Program-made: the position numbers and the translations under genes
Origin: Ignavibacterium sp037440165
Lineage (GTDB): Bacteria > Bacteroidota > Ignavibacteria > Ignavibacteriales > Ignavibacteriaceae
Reading direction: 5' to 3'
NCBI RefSeq assembly: GCF_037440165.1
Contig: NZ_JBBIUQ010000002.1
Coordinates: 62,001-126,000 of the forward strand
Length of the DNA stretch: 64,000 bases
Part shown: positions 16,233-24,666 of the stretch, one piece after another
Numbering within the stretch: the stretch's first letter is position 1
Layout of the letters: each line of letters begins with the position of its first letter
The notes under the pieces: generated by a model
What the model saw: the letters and a program-made list of their open reading frames with translations, nothing else
Told to the model about the DNA's origin: nothing
The model's database searches: none

Positions 16233-18011
16233 CTACCTTACCTTTATATGAAGTTCTCTTAACTGTGCTTCATCCACAAATGATGGAGAATCGTCCATTA
16301 AAGAAACTGCACTTGCTGTTTTTGGAAATGCAATTACATCCCTTATTGAATGCTCGCCAGCAAATATCATTGCCATTCTGTCGAAACCGAATGCAATTCC
16401 TCCGTGTGGCGGAGCTCCGTATTTGAATGCATTCATCAGAAAGCCAAATTTTGTCTGAGCTTCTTCTTCAGAAATACCAAGAACTTTAAACATTTTTGCC
16501 TGTAATTCTGAATTGTGAATTCTTATACTTCCACCGGCAATTTCATTACCATTCAATACCAGATCATAAGCACGTGCTTTAACTTTTGAAGGATCAGTTT
16601 CCATAAGCTTAATATCTTCAATTCTTGGAGATGTAAATGGATGATGCATTGCATAGTATCTTTTTGTTTCTTCATCCCATTCAAATAATGGGAAGTCAGT
16701 TACCCAAAGCAGTTTTGGTTCGGCATCAGGTTTTAATAAATCGAGTCTTCTTGCCATTTCAAGACGCAGCTGACCCGCAATATTCAAAGTTTTAATTCTG
16801 CTACCGGAAAGAATAAAAATTAAATCCCCTGCATTTGCATTAAGTTCTTTGATAAGATTTTGTTTTTCTTCATCAGTAAAAAATTTCATTGTCGGGGATT
16901 CAAGTTCAAGTCCGCCTTCACTTTGCTTAACTCTAATCCAGATTAATCCTTTCGCACCTAGCCCTTTAACAAAATCAGTAAGAACATCAAGCTGATTTCG
17001 TGTGTACTCACCGCAAGCAGGTGCAAGTAAGCCGGATATTACTCCGCCGGATTCAATTGCTTCTTTGAAAACCCTGAAATCGGTTTCAGCAAAAATGTGA
17101 TTGAGATTTTTCATCTCCAGACCAAATCTTAAATCCGGTTTGTCGCTCCCGTATTTTTCCATTGCTTCATCAAAAGATAAGCGAGGAATAGGCAGTTGCA
17201 AATCTTTGTTCCAGACTTCTTTGAAGAATATCTTCATCAATCCTTCAACAATTTCAAATATATCCTGTTGATCAACAAAAGACATTTCAACATCTATCTG
17301 AGTAAACTCAGGCTGACGATCTGCACGAAGATCTTCATCACGAAAACATTTAACAATCTGGAAGTAACGATCAAATCCCGCTACCATTAAGATTTGCTTG
17401 TATGTTTGCGGTGACTGAGGTAAAGCATAAAATTTTCCTTTGTGCAATCTGCTCGGCACAAGGAAATCTCTTGCACCTTCCGGAGTACTTTTCATTAAAA
17501 CAGGAGTTTCAACTTCAATAAATTTGTGTTGATCAAAATAATTTCTTGTAAGCTGATACATTTTATGTCGAAGTAAAAGATTTTTCTGAAGATTAGCTCG
17601 TCTTAAATCAAGGTAACGATATTTCAATCTCAAATCTTCTTGTGTGTCAATATCATCTCTTATAGGAAACGGAGGTGTGACAGCTTCATTCAGAATTACC
17701 AGCTTATTTACCATTACATCTATTTGTCCAGTTTCGAGTTCAGGATTTTCAGTTCCTTCAGGTCTTTTTCTTACGACACCTTCAACTGAAATGACGAATT
17801 CACTTCTTAAATCTTTAGCTTCGTGATGAGCATCTTTATTAAATGTTGGTTCAAATACAACCTGAGTAATTCCATAACGGTCACGCAGTTCAATAAAAAT
17901 TACTCCGCCAAGGTCTCTTCTTTTATCAACCCATCCGTGAAGTATTACATTTTCGCCAATATTATTTTCTCTTAGTTCTCCGCAAGTGTGAGTTCGTTTG
18001 TTAAAATGCAT
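16233..18011 (-). CDS. aspS: Aspartyl-tRNA synthetase
   Basis: A 592-residue class II synthetase that charges tRNA-Asp. It has the N-terminal OB-fold anticodon-binding domain (about 1-110), motif 2 with FRDEDLRADRQPEFTQIDVEMSF (near 220-240), the bacterial GAD insert (about 300-420) and motif 3 with GIAFGFDRMAMIFAG (near 545). Length and architecture match the bacterial type. Whether it also charges tRNA-Asn depends on GatCAB elsewhere in the genome. It diverges from the pyrimidine-nucleoside phosphorylase gene across about 200 bases. Confidence 0.97.
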   Translation of the reverse strand: MHFNKRTHTCGELRENNIGENVILHGWVDKRRDLGGVIFIELRDRYGITQVVFEPTFNKDAHHEAKDLRSEFVISVEGVVRKRPEGTENPELETGQIDVMVNKLVILNEAVTPPFPIRDDIDTQEDLRLKYRYLDLRRANLQKNLLLRHKMYQLTRNYFDQHKFIEVETPVLMKSTPEGARDFLVPSRLHKGKFYALPQSPQTYKQILMVAGFDRYFQIVKCFRDEDLRADRQPEFTQIDVEMSFVDQQDIFEIVEGLMKIFFKEVWNKDLQLPIPRLSFDEAMEKYGSDKPDLRFGLEMKNLNHIFAETDFRVFKEAIESGGVISGLLAPACGEYTRNQLDVLTDFVKGLGAKGLIWIRVKQSEGGLELESPTMKFFTDEEKQNLIKELNANAGDLIFILSGSRIKTLNIAGQLRLEMARRLDLLKPDAEPKLLWVTDFPLFEWDEETKRYYAMHHPFTSPRIEDIKLMETDPSKVKARAYDLVLNGNEIAGGSIRIHNSELQAKMFKVLGISEEEAQTKFGFLMNAFKYGAPPHGGIAFGFDRMAMIFAGEHSIRDVIAFPKTASAVSLMDDSPSFVDEAQLRELHIKVR

Positions 18012-18212
18012 CTAAACAATATACTCCCTGATAATTTTGTGGGCAAAGATAATTATTTGATTGTGGCTATACAACAAAAGTGAATTCTGCATTTCGTTTT
18101 CTACCAAGAATTGTTATTACTCAAAGTATAAATTCTGATTGAATTAAAATATTTATCACAAACTATTATCCGGCAAGTAATTATCTTTAAAAGAAAAAAA
18201 TTAGAATTTTTT

Positions 18213-19517
18213 ATGAACACAATCGAAATCATCCGAAAAAAGAGAGATAAAAAATCTCTTAGTAACGAAGAAATTGAATTTTTAATTTCATCATACACAA
18301 AAGGTAAAATACCTGATTATCAGTTCTCAGCATTTCTAATGGCCGCATTTCTAAACGGATTAAATAAAACTGAAACTGCGGCACTTACCAAAGCAATGCT
18401 TTACAGCGGAAAGATCGTTGATCTTTCATCAATCAAAGGATTGAAAGTTGATAAACATTCTACCGGAGGTGTTGGCGATAAAACATCATTAATAATCGCT
18501 CCAATTGCTGCTGCTGCAGGAGTTTATGTTCCAATGATTTCTGGCAGAGGACTTGGCCACACCGGTGGAACTCTTGACAAACTTGAATCAATTCCCGGTT
18601 TCAGAACGGAGTTAAATCTTAATCAATACGAAAAAGTTCTGAAGAAAACCGGGGCTGTTTTAATTGGTCAAACAAAAGAAATTGCACCGGCAGATAAACT
18701 TATTTATTCGCTTCGTGATGTTACTGCAACTGTAGAAGCAATTCCTTTAATTACCGGAAGTATAATGAGTAAAAAACTTGCTGAAGGAATTGATTCTCTT
18801 GTGCTAGATGTTAAAACCGGTAATGGTGCTTTTATGAAAGAGATGGAAGATGCAATCGATTTGGCAAATTCACTTTCAGAAACTGCAAAAGCATTTGGTA
18901 AAAAGTGTATAGCTTTCATCACAGATATGAATCAACCACTTGGAAATTATATTGGTAACTGGCTGGAGGTTGTGGAATCAATTCAGGTATTACGAAATGG
19001 AAAGAAAAATGATTTAACTGAGCTATCGTTAATTCTTGCAGGAGCAATGATTTTTCTTGGGAAAAAGTCAAAGTCGCTTGAAGAAGGAATTGAAAAGGCA
19101 ATAACAATATTAAACTCGGGAAAAGCATTTAATAAATTTCTTGAAATAGTAAAAGCTCAGGGTGGTAATATTTCCTATCTGGAGGATCCTGAAAAATATC
19201 CTAAGTCAAATTATAACAAACAAATTAAGTTAATGAACGAAGGTTATCTTTCTTTTGTTAATACTTATGAAATCGGAATGGCAGCAATTGATTTAGGAGC
19301 TGGCAGATTAAAGAAAGAAGATAAAATCGATCCGAAAGCAGGAATAATTTTTAATTTTAAAGTTGGAGATAAAATCAGAAAAGCTGATGTAATTGCCGAA
19401 GTATTCTCTGATTCAAAAGAAAAAATTAAATTAGCAGAAAACAGAATCTTAAAAGCGGTTAGATTATCTAACAAGCAAATAAAATCACCAAATCTTATTA
19501 AAGAAATAATTAATTAA
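18213..19517 (+). CDS. Pyrimidine-nucleoside (thymidine) phosphorylase
   Basis: A 434-residue cytosolic enzyme that splits thymidine or uridine with phosphate into base and (deoxy)ribose-1-phosphate. The signature KHSTGGVGDKTSL (near 86-98) and the following SGRGLGHTGGTLDKLESIPGF (about 109-129) bind phosphate and nucleoside. SLRDVTATVEAIPLI and SKKLAEGIDSLVLDVKTGNGAFM (Lys residues in the pyrimidine site) are conserved. DeoA and Pdp cannot be separated safely by eye; the length fits Pdp. A ferritin-like gene follows 12 bases later with a strong ribosome-binding site and may be co-transcribed. Confidence 0.95.
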   Translation: MNTIEIIRKKRDKKSLSNEEIEFLISSYTKGKIPDYQFSAFLMAAFLNGLNKTETAALTKAMLYSGKIVDLSSIKGLKVDKHSTGGVGDKTSLIIAPIAAAAGVYVPMISGRGLGHTGGTLDKLESIPGFRTELNLNQYEKVLKKTGAVLIGQTKEIAPADKLIYSLRDVTATVEAIPLITGSIMSKKLAEGIDSLVLDVKTGNGAFMKEMEDAIDLANSLSETAKAFGKKCIAFITDMNQPLGNYIGNWLEVVESIQVLRNGKKNDLTELSLILAGAMIFLGKKSKSLEEGIEKAITILNSGKAFNKFLEIVKAQGGNISYLEDPEKYPKSNYNKQIKLMNEGYLSFVNTYEIGMAAIDLGAGRLKKEDKIDPKAGIIFNFKVGDKIRKADVIAEVFSDSKEKIKLAENRILKAVRLSNKQIKSPNLIKEIIN

Positions 19518-19529
19518 AGGAGCAGAATT

Positions 19530-19982
19530 ATGGCAACAAGAGAAGAGATTGTAAAAGAATTGCAAAAAAGCTATTGGATGGAAATCGAAACTGTTATGAA
19601 TTACATTTCCAATTCAGTAAATCTTGATGGGGTGAGAGCTGAGGAAATAAAAAAATCATTAGCTGTGGATATCACAGAAGAATTAACTCACGCTCAAACT
19701 TTAGCTAAAAGAATCAAAGAACTTGACGGATTAGTTGAAAGTTCTATGCAGTTCAAAGCTGAGCAAAAATCTCTTCAGACAAAAGTTGATACAACTGATG
19801 TTGTATCTGTAATTGAAGGTGTAATTGAAGCAGAAAAAGGTGCGATAGAACAATACAATAAAATAATAAAACTTTGTGAAGGTGTTGATTATGTAACTCA
19901 AGATATGGTAATTGGTTTACTCGCTCAGGAGGAATCGCATTTAAGAGAATTCAAAGGATTTCTGAAAGAATACAAAAAATAA
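19530..19982 (+). CDS. Ferritin-like (bacterioferritin-type) diiron protein
   Basis: A 150-residue four-helix protein of the ferritin-like fold. Probable diiron ligands are E18 or E20, E51 and H54 (in EELTHA), a Glu near 102 and E134/H137 (in QEESHLREF), giving the two ExxH motifs of this fold. It begins 12 bases after the phosphorylase stop with AAAGGAG upstream, and a strong hairpin terminator follows. Likely roles are iron storage or oxidative stress protection, but small ferritin-like proteins are varied, so the exact subfamily is left open. Confidence 0.8.
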   Translation: MATREEIVKELQKSYWMEIETVMNYISNSVNLDGVRAEEIKKSLAVDITEELTHAQTLAKRIKELDGLVESSMQFKAEQKSLQTKVDTTDVVSVIEGVIEAEKGAIEQYNKIIKLCEGVDYVTQDMVIGLLAQEESHLREFKGFLKEYKK

Positions 19983-20008
19983 AAACCAGCTAATTCTCAA
20001 CCATTTCG

Positions 20009-20058
20009 ACTGCGGGTTTCTTTATCACAATTAGCTAAAGCTACCCGCAGTTTCCTTT
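20009..20058 (+). terminator. Rho-independent terminator after the ferritin-like gene
   Basis: ACTGCGGGT (20009-20017) pairs perfectly with ACCCGCAGT (20043-20051), followed by a T-rich run. The 25-base loop is long but carries further self-complementary bases (TTAGCTAA). It separates the ferritin-like gene from the SPFH/hem operon. Confidence 0.8.
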
Positions 20059-20118
20059 TATTATAAAGCACATCAATAGTATATTTCACAAGTAAAATAA
20101 TCTATTTAAGAGGAAATT

Positions 20119-20991
20119 ATGCTATTCATTTTAGCATCTCTTGCAGCACTTGCGGCATTATTTGTTCATATTAATGCCAAGAAAAAATTTAATAAAGCTG
20201 AAGCTACTTTTTCGTTAATTGGATTTTTGATTGCACTTCTCATTGCTGGCGCACAGCTTTTTACTATTATCCCCGCCGGACATGTTGGTGTAATCGATTT
20301 CTTTGGTAATGTCAGCGATAATACTTTATATCCCGGAGTTAACTTAGTAAATCCTCTCGCCAATGTAGTAAAGTTTGATGCCCGAACTCAGGAACTAAAA
20401 GAAGAAATGACAGTTCCTTCGAGAGAAGGACTTAGTGTACAGCTTGAGATAAGTTTACTTTATTCTTTGAGTTTCCAGAATGCTAATAAAATTTACAAAA
20501 CTGTTGGTGAAGATTATGTTGATAAAATAGTTGTTCCTCAGTTTCGTTCAGTTGTAAGAGGCGTTACTTCCAAATACGAAGCTCGTGCGCTTTACACTGC
20601 AGAACGAGAAAAACTTGCTAAACAAATTGAGCAGGAACTATCTTCTTTAGTCGGACCACGCGGAGTTACTATTGAAGCTGCTGCATTAAGAAAAATTACT
20701 CTTCCACCAGGATTAACTGCATCAATCGAAGAAAAATTAAAAGCTGAACAGGAAAGTCAGAGAATGCAATTTATTCTTGAAAAAGAAAGACTTGAAGCAG
20801 AACGAAAGAAAATTGAAGCTCAAGGAATTTCTGATTTTCAGAAAATCGTTTCACAAGGAATCAGTGAGCAGCTATTGAAATGGAAAGGCATTGAAGCAAC
20901 GGAAAAGCTTGCTAATTCACCTAACTCTAAAATTGTTGTAATTGGCTCTGGGAAAGAAGGTTTACCAATTATTCTTGGCGGAGATAAATAA
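20119..20991 (+). CDS. SPFH/prohibitin-family membrane protein
   Basis: A 290-residue protein with two hydrophobic segments (1-17 and about 33-53), then an SPFH/band-7 domain (about 54-210, with IPAGHVGVIDFFGNV and YPGVNLVNPL) and a charged coiled coil (about 205-245). Prohibitin-like proteins form large membrane rings that organise membrane domains or restrain FtsH proteolysis. The start is supported by AAGAGGAAATT before the ATG. HemX begins only 13 bases after its stop, so it may be the first gene of the hem operon; a link to haem synthesis is not otherwise known to me. Confidence 0.9.
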   Translation: MLFILASLAALAALFVHINAKKKFNKAEATFSLIGFLIALLIAGAQLFTIIPAGHVGVIDFFGNVSDNTLYPGVNLVNPLANVVKFDARTQELKEEMTVPSREGLSVQLEISLLYSLSFQNANKIYKTVGEDYVDKIVVPQFRSVVRGVTSKYEARALYTAEREKLAKQIEQELSSLVGPRGVTIEAAALRKITLPPGLTASIEEKLKAEQESQRMQFILEKERLEAERKKIEAQGISDFQKIVSQGISEQLLKWKGIEATEKLANSPNSKIVVIGSGKEGLPIILGGDK

Positions 20992-21004
20992 TAAAACAAC
21001 TCAT

Positions 21005-21829
21005 ATGATACCTTTTATACATACTCTGAATGTGCTGCTTCCCTTATTCTATCTTATAACATTCATTATTTATTTATATGATTTTCAGAAAGGTGGAGAA
21101 AAATTTCATAATTCAAAAAGATTATTTCTTTTTCTCACTCTCCTTTTTCATTTTCTTTACTTATTACTCAGAACAATAGAATTTGATCATCCGCCAATCA
21201 CAAATGTTTTTGAGATTTTTACCATTCTCGCTTTCTCAATCAGCTTTTCATATTTCATTCTTGAATTGGTTACAGATATTCGCGGAACAGGAATGTTCAT
21301 TATTATTATCTCAATAATATTCCAAACAATCTCATCACTATTTATTCAGGATTTAACAGAAGTTAAAGAAGTATTGAGAAGTAATCTTTTAGGAAGTCAT
21401 GTTTTCAGTGCATTACTTGGTTATGCAGGAATAACAATCTCAGCAGTTTATGGATTTCTTTATCTGATCCTTTACAAAGAACTGAAAACAAGCAAGTTTG
21501 GATTAATATTCGATCGTCTTCCAAATCTTGAAGTGTTGGAGAAGTTAAGTTTTTACTCAGCAGTTATTGGATTTACACTCCTTACGATTGCAATTATTAT
21601 CGGTATCATCTGGCTTCCGCAGGCATTTCCGGATTTTTCTTACACAGATCCAAAATTAATTGGAACTATGCTTGTTTGGCTTCTATATGGTATCGGATTG
21701 ATAAACAAACTCACAGGAAAATGGCGAGGTAAAAAATTAATTGTTTTATCTATTATTGGATTTGCACTTGCAATATTCTCGACAATACTTACCAATTTTT
21801 TAGCAAGAAGTTTTCATTCATTTTATTAA
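21005..21829 (+). CDS. hemX: HemX/CcsA-like cytochrome c assembly-family membrane protein
   Basis: A 274-residue protein with about eight transmembrane helices, of the family that includes CcsA/ResC and HemX. The conserved end of the family is visible as the DPK segment followed by LIGTMLVWLLYG (about 215-235). It lies six bases before hemA, the same arrangement as Bacillus hemX-hemA, where HemX lowers the level of glutamyl-tRNA reductase. I chose the ATG at 21005, which puts the first helix at the N-terminus. An upstream TTG at 20942 would overlap the SPFH gene and add a polar leader. A role in haem export or cytochrome c maturation remains possible. Confidence 0.88.
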   Translation: MIPFIHTLNVLLPLFYLITFIIYLYDFQKGGEKFHNSKRLFLFLTLLFHFLYLLLRTIEFDHPPITNVFEIFTILAFSISFSYFILELVTDIRGTGMFIIIISIIFQTISSLFIQDLTEVKEVLRSNLLGSHVFSALLGYAGITISAVYGFLYLILYKELKTSKFGLIFDRLPNLEVLEKLSFYSAVIGFTLLTIAIIIGIIWLPQAFPDFSYTDPKLIGTMLVWLLYGIGLINKLTGKWRGKKLIVLSIIGFALAIFSTILTNFLARSFHSFY

Positions 21830-21835
21830 GATACG

Positions 21836-23125
21836 ATGAACTTATTAGGTATTTCAATAAATCATAGAACAGCACCGGTAGATTTAAGAGAAGCTCTTCA
21901 CTTAAGCGAAGAAGAAATCCGTAATCTCATTCAGCAGACTAAAGACAAGGTTCTGTCTGAAGGCATTATCATTTCTACCTGCAACAGAACTGAAATTTAT
22001 GGTATTCCGAAACAGAATGGAATTACACATCTCGACTTGCAAAATCTTATCATCAATTTTAAATCTGCAGCAAAAGTTACTGAAGAGAATTTTCAGAAAT
22101 TCGTCTCCCGCGAATCAGTTGAACATCTGTTCAGAGTTGCAACCGGTATTGATTCACTTCTGATTGGTGATAATCAAATATTCAAACAGGTAAAAGATTC
22201 ATTCATCGTTTCTGAAGAAATGAACTTTGCCGGCTTTTTGATTAAGCGATTGATGGATGCTGCTGTTCGCGTTGGTAAAAGAGCAATTAATGAAACTGCA
22301 ATAAGTGAAGGTGCCGTAACTGTTAGTTATGCAGCAGTTCAGCTTGTTGAAAAAATATTTGCAAATCTCTCGAAAAAATCTGCGATTGTAATTGGAACTG
22401 GAGAAACCGGTGAGATTGCAGCAAAACACCTGCGTGACAGAAGAATTGGAAGACTTGCATTAACAAACAGAACTTTTGAGAAAGCTGAGAAACTTGCAAC
22501 TGAATTAAACACTGCTGTTTTCCCTTTCGATACATTCAAAGAACACTTGTACAAGTTTGATATTATCATCAGTGCTACAAGCTCTGAAAATATTATCCTC
22601 ACGAAAGAGGATATTGAAAGAGCGATGAAAAAACGGAATTATGATTCGCTTGTAATTATGGATATTGCAATTCCGCGAGATGTTGATCCTGCCTGCAAAG
22701 ATATTGATTATGTATTCTATCATGATATAGATTCATTGAATGTAATCGTTCAGCAAAATCTTGCAAAGAGACGAAACGAAATTCCGAAAGTTGAAAAAAT
22801 TATTCAGGAAGAACTTGATGCATTTTTCGATTGGTATAATTCTTTGCAGGTTGCACCAACAATCAAAGAACTTCGGGATTATTTTGAATCAGTAAGAGCA
22901 GAAGAGGTTGAAAAAAATATTAACAAATTTTCTGAAGAAGACAGAGAGAAGCTGGAAATCATTACTAAAAGAATCATAAATAAAATTTTACATCATCCAA
23001 CAGTTGAGTTGAAAAAATTATTCGATGAAAATTCTGCCTCTGATTTTTCTTTTTTAAAAATAAGTGTGATAAGAGAATTATTTGGATTAACCGGAAGAAA
23101 ACAAAATCAACAGGGGAAAAATTGA
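21836..23125 (+). CDS. hemA: Glutamyl-tRNA reductase
   Basis: A 429-residue enzyme for the first committed step of C5-pathway tetrapyrrole synthesis, reducing glutamyl-tRNA to glutamate-1-semialdehyde with NADPH. The N-terminal catalytic domain has the active Cys at C49 in STCNRTEIYG. The NADPH domain carries GTGETGEIAAKHL (near 185), and the C-terminal dimerisation helices follow. It starts six bases after hemX and its TGA overlaps the hemC TTG start. Presence of hemA implies the C5 route rather than ALA synthase. Confidence 0.97.
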   Translation: MNLLGISINHRTAPVDLREALHLSEEEIRNLIQQTKDKVLSEGIIISTCNRTEIYGIPKQNGITHLDLQNLIINFKSAAKVTEENFQKFVSRESVEHLFRVATGIDSLLIGDNQIFKQVKDSFIVSEEMNFAGFLIKRLMDAAVRVGKRAINETAISEGAVTVSYAAVQLVEKIFANLSKKSAIVIGTGETGEIAAKHLRDRRIGRLALTNRTFEKAEKLATELNTAVFPFDTFKEHLYKFDIIISATSSENIILTKEDIERAMKKRNYDSLVIMDIAIPRDVDPACKDIDYVFYHDIDSLNVIVQQNLAKRRNEIPKVEKIIQEELDAFFDWYNSLQVAPTIKELRDYFESVRAEEVEKNINKFSEEDREKLEIITKRIINKILHHPTVELKKLFDENSASDFSFLKISVIRELFGLTGRKQNQQGKN

Positions 23126-24060
23126 ATAAAAAATTAATCATTGGTTCACGCGGAAGTGAACTTGCTCTATGGCAGGCGAACTTTGTTAAAAACCAATTAG
23201 AAAAAAAACACCGCGGATTAAAAGTAGAAATTAGAATTATTAAAACTAAAGGCGATAAAATTCTTGATGTTGCATTATCAAAAATCGGCGACAAATCTCT
23301 TTTCACAAAAGAACTTGAAGTTGAATTGCTGGCAAAAAGAATCGAAATTGCCGTTCACTCACTGAAAGATTTACAAACACAGATTCCTGCTGGATTAAAA
23401 TTAGCTGCAGTTACAAAACGGCACGATGTTGAAGATGTTCTGATTGCAAGAAAAAAAAGAATTACAATTAACACTTTGCCAGAGAATGCTGTTGTCGCTA
23501 CTGGTTCGCTGAGAAGACGAGCACAGCTTCAGCATCTTCGTCCTGATATTAAAGTAGTTGATCTTCGCGGAAATGTTCCATCAAGAATTAAAAAGTTTCT
23601 TGAATCTGACTGGGATGCAATTATTCTTGCAAGAGCAGGAGTAGAAAGGTTAGGATTGAAAAAATATATTTCATCTTATATAAACACTGATGAGATTCTT
23701 CCTGCAGTTGGACAAGGTGCATTAGGAATTGAGATTCACGAAGATAATTCATTCGCCGATGAAATAGTCAAATCAATTCATCATCAAAATACATTTATTG
23801 CTGTAACAGCAGAACGAGCTTTGTTAAGAACTCTTGAAGGCGGTTGTCAGGTGCCAATTGGTGCATTTGCTGAAGTTAAATCAACCGGATTATATCTCGA
23901 TGCAATGGTTGGAAGTCTGGATGGTTCAGTAATTTTCAGAAAGAAAGTTCGCGGCAGTAAAGCTAAACCTGAATTATTGGGTAAATCCCTGGCAAAGGAT
24001 TTATTAAAAGCCGGCGCAAGTGAAATACTAAATGAAATTTATTTGAAGGGTGAAAAATGA
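23122..24060 (+). CDS. hemC: Porphobilinogen deaminase (hydroxymethylbilane synthase)
   Basis: A 312-residue cytosolic enzyme that joins four porphobilinogens into hydroxymethylbilane. Conserved Lys/Arg motifs include AVHSLKDLQTQ and GSLRRRAQLQ, and the dipyrromethane cofactor Cys lies in LEGGCQVPIGAF near residue 240. The start is TTG at 23122, overlapping the hemA stop as TTGA, with AGGGGAAAA upstream. Its stop overlaps the ATG of the following lipoprotein gene (ATGA). Confidence 0.97.
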   Translation: MNKKLIIGSRGSELALWQANFVKNQLEKKHRGLKVEIRIIKTKGDKILDVALSKIGDKSLFTKELEVELLAKRIEIAVHSLKDLQTQIPAGLKLAAVTKRHDVEDVLIARKKRITINTLPENAVVATGSLRRRAQLQHLRPDIKVVDLRGNVPSRIKKFLESDWDAIILARAGVERLGLKKYISSYINTDEILPAVGQGALGIEIHEDNSFADEIVKSIHHQNTFIAVTAERALLRTLEGGCQVPIGAFAEVKSTGLYLDAMVGSLDGSVIFRKKVRGSKAKPELLGKSLAKDLLKAGASEILNEIYLKGEK

Positions 24061-24659
24061 AAGCAAAAAATATTTTTGTGCTTTTGTTTGCTTTAGCATC
24101 CGCAGCATTTATTGGTGGATGTGCAAGTTCAGGTTTTGATTACGATGATACTGACATACCTGTTTATGTTTTTAAAAATGCAAACAAATTTATTTCAACA
24201 AAGACTGGTGAAAGTTTTTTTGAGAACTACATTCAACCTGATTTTGAAAACTGCATTAAGCTGGAGAATGGCTATCTGCTTTCATACAAATTATATGTTC
24301 CTGAAAAACCATTTGTTAAAGGCCGGATAAGATTCACAGTTGACACACTTGGCAATGTAAATCAGAATCTTGAAATATTTGGAATTCCGGAATGTGTGAA
24401 GAATCCATCTGATTGTAAATTTAATATTGATGAGAAAAGTGCCCGTGTGATTGCTGAACAGTACGGACTTGAAAAAGGAGTAAAGGACTGGAAGTGTACT
24501 TTCATCTTCGATCCAATTTTTGGTAAATATGTGTGGAACATAAACTCTACTTTAACCGAGAGTGAAGGCGAGTTCGGATACAGAGCAAGCGGTCAGGAAA
24601 TAATTATTGATTCTTCTACAGGTGAAGTACTGGCAAAAAACGACTGGAAAATTAATTGA
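24057..24659 (+). CDS. Lipoprotein of unknown function inside the haem operon
   Basis: A 200-residue protein with a lipoprotein signal (hydrophobic stretch ending in the lipobox IGGC, Cys at 22), so it should be anchored to a membrane. The C-terminal about 70 residues (VIAEQYGLEKGVKDW... to GQEIIIDSSTGEVLAKNDW) have the helix-strand pattern of a PepSY-like domain. Two more Cys occur in PECVKNPSDC (about 110-119) and one at WKC. Its start overlaps the hemC stop by four bases and the TetR-HemD gene follows after seven bases, so it is firmly in the operon. I do not recognise a known haem-pathway function. Confidence 0.75.
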   Translation: MKAKNIFVLLFALASAAFIGGCASSGFDYDDTDIPVYVFKNANKFISTKTGESFFENYIQPDFENCIKLENGYLLSYKLYVPEKPFVKGRIRFTVDTLGNVNQNLEIFGIPECVKNPSDCKFNIDEKSARVIAEQYGLEKGVKDWKCTFIFDPIFGKYVWNINSTLTESEGEFGYRASGQEIIIDSSTGEVLAKNDWKIN

Positions 24660-24666
24660 GTGTTGA

